DNA from: Sipunculus nudus
Taxonomy: Eukaryota; Annelida; Sipuncula; Golfingiida; Sipunculidae
Direction of reading: 5' to 3'
NCBI GenBank assembly: GCA_026874595.1
Contig: CM049309.1
Coordinates: forward strand, 73,888,426-73,952,425
Length of the DNA stretch: 64,000 bases
Each line of letters opens with the position of its first letter. Positions within the stretch are counted from its first letter, which is position 1. Positions 1 to 11,272 of this stretch are shown here, in pieces. Position numbers and translations under genes: made by a program. The notes beneath the pieces are model-generated. The model saw only the letters and a program-made list of their open reading frames with translations, had not been told where the DNA came from and searched no databases.

Positions 1-2340
1 AAAAAATTGTTTTTTTGTCGGTTACCGAAAAATAGGCGCCGATAGAAAAACGAGATATATCATTATATACGCCTATAATGAATCAGGGTGTTAATTTCTT
101 AAATAATCAGGGATAAAAACTTTTTATGAGTTCAACACAGTTTTTACAACCTTCAAACCTTTTATATAATGGCCCTTTGGGAAAATGAAAAAATTATAGT
201 TTTTTTTTAAATTAAAATGAGAATAAACAATCCTGATATAGTTTGCGTGTAAAAGTAAATAGTGGAACGTTCAAATTATGTCTCAGATTAATCACAGAAT
301 GAACATATGCAAGTAAAAGTTACGTTAAACGATACTTTGAGATATTTCCATTTTATGTACTTTTGTGAAAACTATACAAGTAATTTTCTTTGTCTCTTTA
401 AGCATATATACACATGCAAACATATTCTCTATGGAAGTGTCATATAACATATAACATAAAAGACAGAAGTTTTGAGAAAATAATACAAGTATAACATATT
501 TTTTATGTCTCTTTAAGCATATACATGAATGCAACAGAAAACATACACCATATATAGTTTTAGATAAACCGTGATAATTTCACAAAGTTATCCATGTAAC
601 ATCTGACAGAGCAAGCCATTTGATAAGTCTTGCTTTCCCAAGTGATGAGTAACACAGTCCCGCTTTTTAACGCCTGTTGCCCCTGTAATATAAGTATCCT
701 GATGACGGGTACCTTAACATTCCTTGTTTATTATTTACGGTAAAAAAATTGGTGCTTCTAAGCACCATCATGTATTCGTTAAGAAAAACCAGGTTACTTG
801 TTCATACTATAGGTAAGATGTTCATACTGCTTAATTAATTTGTTTAAAAGTATGAAAGACGGAAAACTTAAAATGTAGGTTGTGATTTTAAAAATTTAAG
901 ATCAGGATTTGTTTAAGTGTTGTTTAGAGCTGAAAGGAAATATTTATACTAAAAACTTTTCAAGCTTAAACTTTAGATGGTGCCGACAGGCAAAAATATT
1001 TTACTATATGCCTTGTAAGGCCTTTATTTATAAGATCGGGCCTTAAGATTCGGAGAAATAAATCGGACAGGAGATGAATGACCAGCTTTACTGCCGTAAA
1101 CAATCGAAGTTACAGTAAACACATTCGATTCACCAAACTCATCTCAGGGCCAGGACCTATTTAAATAATGATAGAACCCTGCAAGCGATTGCTGATACGG
1201 CACTGCCTTGACTGGCATTCACCCAGGGGCAATCATTGAACACAACCATGGCGGACCACATGAACCCGGACGCCACCTGGTCAAACTAGAATCGCACGCA
1301 ATGCATTTAACAAAAACGTGCTAAGACCGGGTGGCACATAGTATTGATTGTATACATTTGCACCGCAACGTCACCGATATTGCGCCGCTATGTAGTTCCC
1401 CAGGTTTTACGAAATTTCAAACAAAGAAGACAATAATATTCTTTATAACTCTTATATTCGGCATTAATGTTGTCAAAGCATGCTGTGTATTTGGACCATT
1501 GACTTATTTATTTCAATTTAAAATTACCAGGCGCCGCAACTCGAATTCGCCGTACAAACGTGTTGAACGGACGACCGTTTGCGGGAGGTTTATACTTGAT
1601 GTTCATAGTTAGACCTTCTGTGTGGAGAATGTCGATTCACCAGTCTCCATACATGAGATCTGTCTATGAAGTTCAAGGATAAATCTCACGCACACATTCA
1701 TGCGCACTGCAGGCTTTAAAACCGAAATCGAGCCATTTCGCGTAGGAAGCGTAACTTACAAAAATAATTAAGTAAATGGAGCAAATATAGAGTATGCTTC
1801 GGCAACATCATTTCCAAATATAACCAACAACAGGTATTTGTCTGTGACCTGGTATTGTAAATATAAACAGAAACATATGCACGTGCTTCCTTGGATAGTT
1901 TACGTGATCCATCTGTTTCAAGAATTGTTAAATATGTAAAAGCACGGTGATAGTGCTGCGACACTTGTTGTGGTCTTTTCAATATTATTTAAAAGAATTA
2001 CCTGCATGAATTGGGGAATTAACCATTATTGTATGCTTACATAAGATCTGGGTACGAAGGGATCGAGAGTCACATGTTGTTAACATTAACTGATCAAATA
2101 AGTGAGACGGTGACTGGGTCAAATGTCAGGTCAAACATGCTCAACTCCGTCACTGCCAGCAGGGATAATTCATTGTGCTTAATAGACCTAATCCCTACGC
2201 GGAGGTTGTCGATTCACCTAGCATTAGTACCGAGTCCGTCGACAGATGTTTTATATGTATACATGCCTCATGTAACACCATAAAAAACAATAATCAAACA
2301 AAAAATGTTTTTTTTTTTAAAGTATTCCATTTAATTTCTG
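1..2340 (+). other. Intron 7 of copy A (window opens inside it)
   Basis: The first 1.1 kb aligns by eye with intron 7 of copy C (about 58.1-59.2 kb). Shared text includes a block around aggGATAAAAACTTTTTATGAGTTC and the later GGAGAAATAAATCGGACAG...CCGTAAACAATCGAAGT block. Exon 7 of copy A should therefore lie just upstream of the window. The intron is about 1.07 kb longer than in copy C because of an insertion at 1135-2208. Short ORFs here have no family resemblance and I do not call them. Confidence 0.7.
1125..2218. mobile_element. Insertion in copy A intron 7 flanked by a 10-base repeat
   Basis: The 10-mer TCGATTCACC occurs at 1125-1134 and at 2209-2218. Copy C reads straight through the corresponding site (about 59167-59175, TCGATCCACC). 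The 1074 bases between are absent from copy C, so this looks like an insertion with a target duplication of 9-10 bases. No terminal inverted repeats or coding region are visible. A third copy of the 10-mer at 1632-1641 leaves the true right edge uncertain. The family is unassigned. Confidence 0.45.
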
Positions 2341-2542
2341 CTGCTGGCCTCGTCAGGGTCGGCTGCGTTTTACGAAGCTCGTGCAAGGTACCCGAATGCT
2401 GCGTTCTACGAACGGAAGATTCATTCTAGTGGATTGGGGTCGGCCATCTATATACCGGCTAATCTAACTGGGGTAACGTACTGCAGCATTGAAGGCGGCA
2501 ACTCCACAATAAACAACGTGACGCTCAACGTTGAACCTGGAG
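2341..2542 (+). pseudogene. Copy A exon 8 (unassigned C-terminal module), acceptor lost
   Basis: This is 202 bases and fully open in the family frame. It encodes the same module as copy C exon 8, with shared strings SGSAAFYEAR, GLGSAIYIPAN and YCSIEGGNST. The donor GGAG/GTAATA is intact and leaves phase 1. The base pair before the exon is TG (TTTCTG/CTGCTGG) where B and C have AG, so normal splicing into this exon should fail. The reading frame is still intact, so the splice change may be recent, or a nearby AG may be used. Confidence 0.75.
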
Positions 2543-3241
2543 GTAATAACATCTTCCTATAGGCTGTTATAGTTATACCTTTGGCCCTTTCACGTGCGAG
2601 TTTATAATACATGAAATAACAAAAAGGACGGCTTGATTGGGTTCTTGGTAATGTTCTTTGTAATGTAGAGAGAGGGAGAGCTCACTCACAAAGGAAAATG
2701 TGTAACAGTAACTGTTAGTAAATTACATAACCAACATACCGCTTATCAGAATTATTCTGTAAGAATGTATTCTGTAAGATTAAACAGTTGTTCAGCCTTG
2801 GCAGGGTTTTTTAGAAGGTCTTGCTACAGGCCAGTCAAGGCTCGAACATCTCTTTTGTCACATTGGTTTAACATTGGGGTATAACATCGGGGACACAATT
2901 GGGTGACATCGCGAAGGGAGAGAAGATCAGTGACACATCTGGTCATTTATATCATGAACAAGATATTCTAGAATCAGTTTAATACCGGGATACCGGAAAA
3001 CTTCTTTTACTTCTCGAAAGCGGCTGATGTTTCTTAGTGTTACCCCGATGCAACCCTGATGATCCGCCTTAACCCAATGTTACATCGGAACGAAGGGACG
3101 ACAACGGCGGTAAAGGGGATGCTTCAATCGCTTTCTACAAATCTGCAAGCATCGGCACTCATTTTATTACGGAATTATTGTACAAAGATGTCATGGCTAG
3201 ATTATCATGCTCTTCAATAGAACGACCTTTCATTATCTCAG
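2543..3241 (+). other. Intron 8 of copy A
   Basis: It aligns with intron 8 of copies B and C, including the stretch around TTCAGCCTTG...CAAAGCTC/CAAGGCTC and the short ACATTGGGGT-type repeats. It ends in CATTATCTCAG before exon 9. I see no gene in it. Confidence 0.7.
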
Positions 3242-3358
3242 ATAAGGAATGGTGCGGGTCAAGACCATGTCAGAACGGAGGTCAGTGTGTGGACGAGGGT
3301 GACCGTGGTTACAGATGTGTATGCCAAAGCGGTTACCAAGGCAACAACTGTCAGGAGG
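3242..3358 (+). pseudogene. Copy A exon 9: EGF-like domain 1
   Basis: This exon is 117 bases in phase 1. It encodes a canonical EGF-like repeat with six cysteines (WCGSRPCQNGGQC, YRCVCQSGY, NNC). The acceptor is CTCAG/AT. The donor is GAGG/GTTAGT, weaker than the GTGAGT of B and C but still GT. EGF repeats are extracellular disulfide-bonded spacers or binding modules; nothing more specific can be read here. Confidence 0.85.
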
Positions 3359-3823
3359 GTTAGTCGATTGTTTGAAATAGAAAATTCTTATATTGGTGTA
3401 AAATATTTTTGGATCTCATAAATTTATTTATTTTAGTCAATTATACACACTGTCAGCAATTAAACTTCTTGAACAGGTATAGTTACGCCAAGACAAATAA
3501 TAAATTACAAGGCAATATCATATGACAACTACATCCGTCTATAGTATTTACAACATTACTATGATTGTCATAAAGTAATGAAATAGGCTCTAATTTTATC
3601 CGAGGGAACGGAGCCAAATAAGCCATGTTATAAGAATATGTTCTTTTAATGAGATAACTGCATAAACCAGATGAGAAGCAACTCGAAGTAAGGAAAAACA
3701 AGTTTTATTAGTGCTAAGAACTGTTTGAACAGCAAGAACTGGAGGGGCTCTGTAATGCTTCTATTATCGCCCACAAAATTTGTTTATGTGTCGAGTGCCT
3801 GTGTCTTAAACCATTTTTTTCAG
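3359..3823 (+). other. Intron 9 of copy A (empty site for the B insertion)
   Basis: This 465-base intron matches the outer parts of B intron 9 and all of C intron 9. The segment ACTACATCCGTCTATAGTATTTACAAC near 3530-3555 corresponds to the point where copy B carries about 6.2 kb of nested elements. No gene is seen. Confidence 0.75.
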
Positions 3824-3913
3824 AACCCAAACGATGCAGGTCAAATCCTTGCAGTAACGGCTGTACCGAAGATGCTACCACCGGGTACACGTGCACCTGT
3901 CCCCCTGGCATAG
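3824..3913 (+). pseudogene. Copy A exon 10: short EGF-like domain 2
   Basis: This exon is 90 bases, against 96 in copies B and C. It encodes a short cysteine-rich EGF-like segment beginning PKRCRSNPCSNGC and ending YTCTCPPGIG. The six-base difference removes the codons for a cysteine and an asparagine (B and C read GCTCNED, A reads GCTED). Copy A thus has five cysteines in the exon instead of six. Its pattern is closer to a textbook EGF, so A could preserve the ancestral form. Splice sites are intact (TTTTCAG/AA and ATAG/GTGGGT). Confidence 0.8.
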
Positions 3914-5218
3914 GTGGGTGTTTATGATTATATTAGTTGAACAATTTATAGATGTTTTTCTAGGCACGACGCATGTCAATTTTGATGCGTTTATTTTGAT
4001 TTTCAGCCGCTCAAGCCGCTCCTACACTTCTTTCAAGCAAATAAAATCATGAAACTTTACTTAAATTTCGTTTGAGTTTGATGTGATTTTACCGGTTAAG
4101 CAAAAAAGTTCTGTGATTTTCATGTTTTACCTTGATCATATAAAAAATAGAAAATTAATAATAAAAAAGGTAAAACATGCGCCTTTTCAAACTGACATAT
4201 GTAAAAAGTGCCTTAGAAACCAACCTTTTTAACTGCTTTACATGAATAAATCTTGGGTTGAGATATGAAAGATCATTTTGCATATTCATTTTTAAAGTGA
4301 TGTTCCAGTAGATCTTTCTGCCACATCCGCGACATCTGTTGGAAACGACTGACAATAAGTGTTCTGGTCCAATATGTCGACAGAGAAAGCTCGAGTTTGT
4401 TATATCTCAATTTAAGGAGGTCCAGGGGGAGGGTCCGGACCCCCCCCCCCCTGTTCGAACCTGTGGAATATTTTAAAGGGGTTTTCATAAGTACTCAAGG
4501 CTTGGATCCACCCTTTTCCTAAATCCTTAATCCGCCTCTGTTTATAAAGTACAAATGTCTTATCTTTAAGTCGCTTACATGAAACTTGTTTCGTTTGTCA
4601 GAGCCATCAATATAACTGAATTCAATTTGTCTTTTTCGTGAAGCACGTGTAGCCCATATCGTGAAGCATTTTAGTTTTGCCATATAAATACATTTTTGGC
4701 AGGTTTGTAACATAAAGTAAACTATATAAAATATATAAATGAATCATGCCTAAATACTCTTTCATTTACGATGGCAGTAACTTTTTTTTTTTTTTTTTTT
4801 TTGGGAGGGGGGGGGGGGGACAAACTTCAGTGCAGCACAAAATCATTCGATTGCTATTTTCTCCTGAAACACTTTTGGTCACTGCGCTGGGGTGAGCGGG
4901 GCTAAAAATGACGTCACGAAAAATAACCATACGATAAAAAGCTGATCCTGTCCCATGTGAACCGAATAGAATAGAGAACAGTTATGGATATGTACCGTGT
5001 GCATCTAGTTGTAAAGAAATATGGAAATATCATATATTTGTATATAAAGAAGGTTGATTATACATATATTAATTGTAAATATCCCCATAAATATATTATT
5101 AAAATACAAGATGTTATGTACTGTAATGTACATCACTGTTACTGCATGCATATATCCTCCATGTTACCGGTCTTACTGTTATTTATAGATTTATATATGC
5201 ATGTTGTCTTATTTCAAT
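3914..5218 (+). other. Intron 10 of copy A, carrying a CAG-type element end
   Basis: It matches B intron 10 at both ends: the TCATTTTGCATATTCATTTTT text near 4270, and the ACATTTTTGGCAGGTTTGTAACATAAAG text near 4690 (41140 in B). At 4525-4540 there is a sequence whose reverse complement starts CAGAGGCGGATTAAGG. This is like the termini of a dispersed element family in this window and sits next to a C tract at 4440. A T-run followed by a G-run lies at 4780-4819. No gene is seen. Confidence 0.65.
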
Positions 5219-5235
5219 ATTTCAAAATCTGTATC
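5205..5235 (+). other. Deletion junction: chitin-binding exon lost from copy A
   Basis: The text TATATGCATGTTGTCTTATTTCA (about 5197-5219) is the pre-exon 11 intron end shared with B at 41627-41645. In B it is followed by G and the ChtBD2 exon. Here it passes into ATATTTCAAAATCTGTATCCAAATG, matching B only from about 42073. The missing segment is about 430 bases in B coordinates and removes the acceptor G, the whole exon and the start of the 3' UTR. Confidence 0.75.
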
Positions 5236-6519
5236 CAAATGTAAAGGTATCATAAGCCTTTTTTCATAAAATTTTCATTAAATACATATTTTGACTCTTT
5301 GAATTAGCTTTGCAAACGGACACAGATAGAACGGACAGATATAATTACATAACCTCCTGGAAAATTCTCCGGATATGTATAGTGGTAAAGGCCAAGTAAA
5401 CTGTTTTCCCGGCAGAAAAAAAAAAGTTTTCCGAAATATAATCATGAGTTATGCGAATTGGTCGGAAAAAAATATATTTGGGTTTCTTTCATATGTTATA
5501 CAAATAATTCTGTTCTAATGGCAATACTAATAAAAACTAAGTGAGCTTGTTTGTTTTTGTTCTCGTTTGCCGGGAAATGTGGTCTGTGTTTGTGTTTGTG
5601 CGTGTAATAGAAGTCACAGAGAGATAAATGCAGTGGTTCAAATTTAAATATTCACCTATGAAAGCATCTTCTGACATTAAATCGTCATTTTTTTCGGCTC
5701 TGTCGCCAGGTAGAATGCTGATGCAACTACTGAACCTCCGAGACAGTTTCCAATCCCTGTATGTAGTTAAATAACCATAACGACAACATGGCCAAAACAC
5801 AAACCATTTCCTCTCATCAGCTAGGCCTCTCTTATAGACTCAAGGTATCGCTCCCGCTAAAAAGCAGTACGTCTGTTACTGAACACCATTTTTTTCTGAT
5901 AACTTGAAAAAAGAAGTCTCTTTTAGCATGCGCAAGTAGTTTCCTCCAGCAAGGTAACACAAGCAGACAGGAGGTGCCGAGTAATATCGTGTTCGAGTCC
6001 AAGACCGTCGAGTCCTTGTAAGTGGACCCGATTCCAGGGGGTCCGGGACCCCCCTTTTTCAGCGGAAGTAATTTTTTAAAATCTTTTTAAGCCATTTTGC
6101 GACCTGGACCCCCTTTTCCGGATCTGAGGACCCGAGACGTCTATGACTGCTTCACTTCTTTACTGAAGTCCGGACCCGAGACATATATGTTCGTTAAACT
6201 AGTGTTTTGACCCCATCAGCCTATTGAAGGAGTAGACCTGTTGTCCGCAGCACGTGTTAATACATGGGTATTGTCCATTCTTATGCATAGGCCTAGTCAC
6301 ACACTGTTTATACCGATTTCGTAAAACTTGCATTAGTTTGAAGACCTCAACAGAACGGCTTGAAATATTTAAAATATTAAAAAGTGAGTATAGCCTATAC
6401 CAAGCACACACGAGTACACAAGCACTCCTTTCAGTAGTCTTGTGACAATTCGTTACGTTTCCATAAATTATCTATTTCTGACTGAAATATATGCAAAACA
6501 TCCCCATGATATCACTTTC

Positions 6520-6912
6520 AATTACAGTGACGTAGTTATTATATTAACGTTAAAGCGTAGTTGCTCGATCAAGTATCACACATATGTACATGATATCACT
6601 TACAGTTACAGTTACGTAATTAGTATATTAACATTAAAGCGTATAGTCGCCCGATCATGTACCACACATGATATCTGTAGTATATCAGTACCTGGTTTTG
6701 TGTTTTCTACACTTGATTGTATTATTGTATGACAGTGCGCATGCTCGCTCTTACCGGAAGTTACTTCCGTCCGCCGTCTTAATAAACGGGCTAAGTAGTC
6801 ACATTGTTGGTCTTGTTCCTAATCAGGACATTACAGACATAGAAATATCACAATTACAGTGACGTAGTTGGTATATTAACATTAAAGCGTAGTCGCTCGA
6901 TCATGTATCAAA
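6520..6912 (+). repeat. Three tandem copies of a roughly 100-base unit
   Basis: The unit reads approximately ATCACTT..TTACAGTGACGTAGTT.GTATATTAACATTAAAGCGTAGTCGCTCGATCATGTA. Copies begin near 6505, 6590 and 6845. The B flank at 43465-43535 has only one copy, so the repeat expanded in the A flank only. The third copy is separated from the second by the insertion at 6676-6844. Confidence 0.75.
6671..6849. mobile_element. 169-base solo-LTR-like insertion with 5-base target duplication
   Basis: The insertion 6676-6844 is flanked by ATATC at 6671-6675 and 6845-6849. Removing it restores the tandem unit (catgATATCacaattacag). It begins TGTAGTATATCAG and contains GTGCGCATGCTC, a core common in metazoan LTR promoters, and an AATAAA at about 6782. 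A 5-base duplication fits retroviral-type integrases. It ends GAA rather than the usual CA, so solo LTR is the best reading but not the only one. Confidence 0.55.
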
Positions 6913-7751
6913 TTCACATTCCCGTAGAAAATGAATGCCCAAATTGAGATCGTGCTTGCATTTACTTCCTTGAGGTGCAAACTGATGAAAGAAGAATGGT
7001 AACAACTTTTTTTTCTCTAATTTTGATACCCCCAAAAACCCAAGATGGCCACAATTTCAGTCATAAGATACAGAAAATGCTTTCATTATGTAACTATCTC
7101 GTCAAAATGAGTGGTACTGGTCAATTTGTTAGGTTTTAAGATGTTTAGTCGATCGGAACCGATCATGTGTGGCCTGAATATTAAGGTGATCAAGGGTGTT
7201 CAAGGTCGAGGTCAAAGCTAAGCTGATAGGTATTTACCAACCTTTACTGCAAAAATATATCTAAGGAAATACAGTGTCATTTGTTTCCCAGATGGACCTA
7301 ATGAAATCATTTTCGAACAGTGTTACTAAAAAAAAACATTAAGAATCAATTTGTTAATTTGTGAGATAAATTCAAAAGGTCTTGATGATACTGATGCAGA
7401 AGGAATATATGGCATACTAAACTATTCCAGGCGTTTGGTTGACCTGAGAGAATTTATTATGGGTTATGGGGTTTTCTGGTCGAGGAGTTCATATTTGATG
7501 TCATTTGTATTTATTTACCTATTTTGACCTATTTTCAATTTAGAAAGGTTACTTTCTCTAAAACTGCCGTACAGCTTAAGTTTTAGGCTCTTGTAGTTCG
7601 TTTCTCCTTGGATTTGTCTTCGGTAATCGAGAATTCCTTAAAGTCTAAGGGGAATACGTGAGGGCCCGAAATCCAAAATAGACGCCGTCCTTTTAAAACA
7701 GGATTCATAAAATTTGATATCTACCTTATAACAGCCTGCAACTCAAGGAAG

Positions 7752-7754
<3 letters not shown>

Positions 7755-7807
<53 letters not shown>
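7755..7807. repeat. (TA)n microsatellite
   Basis: This is an uninterrupted TA run of about 53 bases. At the same place the B flank has a (CT)n(TA)n tract (44392-44488). Confidence 0.97.
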
Positions 7808-7809
<2 letters not shown>

Positions 7810-8640
7810 TGTCGAGAGATTATCGAGAAAACACGGCCTTCGTGAATAAGACGTTCCAATTACACTGGTGAGCATTCGTTAATAATATAGCCTTCTTAGC
7901 ATATCATATACATGATCTATACATTATCTATGTTTGTAGCGTCGCAAGTCAAACATTGTGATATGATAAATATTAAATATTAATTATTATTATTAATTAT
8001 TATTTATATTAATATTATTATCTTATGTGTTATACGTAAGAGAAAGACAGATATTATGAATAATATGAATATGTAATGAACAAGAAGTTCCTCCTGATCG
8101 GTGTTCCCTGTGTCCGTCTAAAAATGTAAAGATTTTTGCAATGATATTAAGTATCGATACAATAAAGGATGTAATTTACTTTATGGTGAGATTGCAAAAT
8201 TTGAACCCACTCTTAGCACTAAAAAGTGGAAATCGGGCATTTTCACCTTTCGATTATAAAGTGAACCCAAGTATTCAGTCTTTTGCACATACACGCACAG
8301 ATATACATGTTCATAGGCGCGCTTGCACTTGATAAATCGCAATTGATGACACCAAAAAAATCAATATATGCATAAAGTCAACATCTCAGTAGGTACAATT
8401 GCGTGTATGAGTCTATTGATAATTATTGATAAGGGAAAGCTGAAGATTCATATCGTGTCATATTTCTTCCTGGTTAGAGAAGTAAGAGCCATAAAGTCTG
8501 ATTTTGTAAAACACCTTAAGGCAAGCATGAAATCCAAATGTTTCATATTTATTAGATATCAAAATGTACATGTACTACCCAGCTCTGAAGGGTCTGTCAG
8601 GTTTTTCAGGAAAGAATAAAAGAACATGCATTGTTTAGTT

Positions 8641-8869
8641 AAAGTATTGCTATTAATAGTAAATGGCGTCACACTTTTAGCGGCATATAACAATATCGGT
8701 CAATATAGGTTTTTGGCGCAACAGCCCCGGCGCAACAACCACTTACTTTAGACGGGAGCACGTGAGATGTGTTTACCTGACTTATCTTCTCAGGCAGAAA
8801 ATGGTGATATTAAACGTTGATAAGCGTGTTGATCCACGTTTACATCAGTTCATTGGAGAAGTGTATTGG
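8641..8869. other. Short unassigned stretch
   Basis: No ORF, repeat or motif that I can support. Confidence 0.5.
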
Positions 8870-8975
8870 GGTTAATTTCATATGTTGTACAAACAATTCC
8901 GTTTGTTTAATGCAAAACTTATAAAGCCACGTGAGCTTGCTACTTATTGTTTTGTTTCTCTTTTACCGGGAAATA

Positions 8976-9021
<46 letters not shown>

Positions 9022-10010
9022 CAGATGTCACAGATAGATAATGGTAAAGCAGTGGTTCAGCTTTAAAAATTAACTTAAGAAAGCATCTGCTGACAATAAA
9101 AGGGAATAGTTTTCGACTCTGTCGCTAGGAGGCGTGGCTGGCATTCCGTCCTATAACGTAACTGATGTTGATGCATTTTTACTAAACATCCAGGCCAGTT
9201 ACCAAGCCCTCGTCCATTGTTTCTAGTTAAATGACCATTACGACAACTTCACTATCACACATACCATTTCCTCCCATCAGTTAGACTGGCATATAATGCT
9301 TACTGCAATAGATCCAAGGTTTCGCTACCGCTACAAACCAGTGCATCTGTTACTGGACGCCATTTTTTTCCAAAATAACTTGAAAATGGAAGTCTCGTTT
9401 AGTATGCGCAAAGAATTCCCTCCTATTAGGGTAAGCCAGCAGACGGTTGGTGTCCGAGTCCTTGATAAAGCGGACTCGAGCCAGGTTTCAAGTCCAAGTC
9501 CAGATCCGAGACATCTATAACTGCTTCAGGCCTTTTGTTGAATAGAAAAATGAGAGGAATGGAACCATTTTACTTGACGCAGCTGGGCTTTCAAACATGG
9601 CAATTGCCATAAATACAATAAGGGAGTGTTGGAGCAAGCACTCTTTGTCCCACCATGAAGTGGGTATAACCTCATCAGCCTATCCTCGATTCATATCAAT
9701 TGGACAGTTCAGGAACAGACATATTGTCCGTAGCACAGGTGAAAACATGGGTGTCCAGGTACACATTATTTATGCTGGTTAGATATTAAGACCAATCTAG
9801 AATAACATGTAGAAGAGTTTAAATGCCTAAAAACTAACTACCAACAGGCTGTACTCAGGCACTCATTCCAGAGGACCAGTGATAATTCGTACCATTTCTA
9901 TTATAAATGATCTATTTCTGTATTAGACTTACACAGTATCCACATTTAGTATCACTCTTAATTATACGTTATAGTGTAGTCGCTCACGTATTAAAACCAT
10001 ACAGTAGAAA
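8870..10010. repeat. Second partial copy of the 3' flank block
   Basis: This repeats 5470-6910 in the same orientation with heavy divergence. Shared text includes GTTGTACAAACAATTC.GTT, GTGAGCTTGCT, CCGGGAAAT, TGTCACAGATAGATAA, CAGTGGTTCA, GACTCTGTCGC and GAGTCCAAGTCC. It carries a (GT)n run at 8979-9020. It indicates a further local duplication between copies A and B. No gene is seen. Confidence 0.7.
8979..9020. repeat. (GT)n microsatellite
   Basis: An uninterrupted GT run of about 42 bases inside the second flank block. Confidence 0.97.
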
Positions 10011-10440
10011 ATTATTGCCCAAGTTAGGAGTGCTTGCACAGGCCCTTGAAATCATATAATTAAGATAATACCACTGTCTTAGTAATAGAGAGTAAAGGAA
10101 AGAAACGAGTGTCAGAGGGTCCTCAGTGACCTAACGACAGAATAACAGAAACTAAGCTGTTACATAAATTGACCCTCAAGAGATCCTGTTTGACACTTAA
10201 TCCACTCGCGTTCCGGTCTGTGACCACGTATATTCACCAGCTGACACGGACAAATCGGGTCGTTTCTAGCTGGTCGAGAACACCAGAGCGGCTCTCATTG
10301 GTCGATTTATAATTACTCCTGATAAACAGACCATCGCGTTATGCACATGTTCTTTCGGTGAGTGCTGTTGCAATGGTCAATAAACGGTCTTTATTTAATA
10401 TCAATTAATAATAATTATGAATAATAATAATAATTATTAT
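10011..10440. other. Unassigned stretch before the upstream repeat units
   Basis: It contains an ATTGG at about 10297 and an AATAAA at about 10379 (GGTCAATAAACGGTCTTTATTT). The arrangement resembles an LTR or the end of a non-coding transcript, but termini and a partner are not visible. I do not assign it. Confidence 0.3.
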
Positions 10441-11062
10441 AAATTAGCATTGGTCTGTATGTATGAGCGATTATGCAATGATAAAGGTGCAGCCTATGTA
10501 ACGATAATTACCAAAGTTTTTGCATGGTCTGGGGTTTATACTGATTCTTTGAAGGGGCCAAATCTGACTTTCATAAACTAAAGGTAATCCCTTGGAGCTT
10601 TTATAAAAATAGGCCAGAAAAGTGGATATCACCGCACAGAGACTGCTTGTTTTATTTATATTAACGTGGTTATAATATGTAAGGGCCCACCAAAATAAAA
10701 CAAATTCTTGAAGGGCATCTGGTGGCAAGTCAGATAAGCCAGAGATTTGCAGATGGCGTTTTGCAACAAGTGGCCTTCCTACCTCGGCATATATGAAACC
10801 TACCACCGTAGGTTATGTGTTTTGTTTGTCGACATTGCTGTGTTTACAAACACGTTGTCGATGAACAAGTTCATACATCCTGCACGAAGGCGTTATAAGA
10901 ATTACTCTTAGAACATTAATATATACACAAAGAAAGCCAGAAATCACATAAATGCTTTTTAAAAGGTATGTGAATGTGTGAATGGGCAACTTTAAAACAA
11001 GCTTTCTAAGTATAAATAAATCCCATATTGCATATTCGGGATGTGCATGGGCAACAGAGGAA

Positions 11063-11178
<116 letters not shown>

Positions 11179-11194
11179 TGAGAAAGAGGATGGG

Positions 11195-11272
11195 ATACTT
11201 TTGCAGGAGGAGTACATGCACTTGTCTTTCTCTCGAGTCATTTTTTATTGGTCAAATCACATGATAATTTGA
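11195..11272 (+). promoter_or_regulatory. Truncated relic of the family promoter
   Basis: The text TTTGCAGGAGGAG....CACTTGTC.TTCTCTC.AGT...TTTTTATTGGTCAAATCACATG matches the distal promoter of copy B at 19229-19294. Homology stops just before the CACGTG box and TATA box, and no exon follows. This is probably a leftover from duplication of the upstream region. Confidence 0.6.

Larger units (their letters stand above)
2341..5240 (+). pseudogene. Copy A: 3' remnant of the lysozyme-like/VWA/EGF/chitin-binding gene
   Basis: Only exons 8, 9 and 10 of the eleven-coding-exon gene are visible; the 5' part lies off the left edge. Three differences from copies B and C argue that it is broken. The exon 8 acceptor reads TTTCTG instead of TTTCAG. 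Exon 10 lacks two codons, including one cysteine. Sequence homologous to the ChtBD2 exon and its downstream UTR is missing: the intron 10 text runs up to TTATTTCA at about 5218 and then continues at a point matching about 42075 of copy B. A transcript could only end in an unusual way. A functional truncated gene using an alternative acceptor cannot be excluded. Confidence 0.7.
5235..8640. repeat. 3' flank block of copy A, duplicated after copy B
   Basis: This stretch aligns almost end to end with 42085-45430, the 3' flank of copy B. Landmarks are the GACGGACAGATATAATTACAT text, CAGTGGTTCAA, CCAGGGGGTCCGG, the ATATGGCATACTAAACTAT block near 7410/44025, and CGCGCTTGCACTTGAT near 8318/45048. A shorter piece follows copy C (62800-63010). 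It marks the boundary of the ancestral tandem duplication. I find no conserved coding region; small ORFs here are not shared between the two blocks. Confidence 0.8.

Noticed and set aside
6505..6912. CRISPR-like array
   Set aside because: Only three long, imperfect tandem units with no unique spacers, in a eukaryotic genome.
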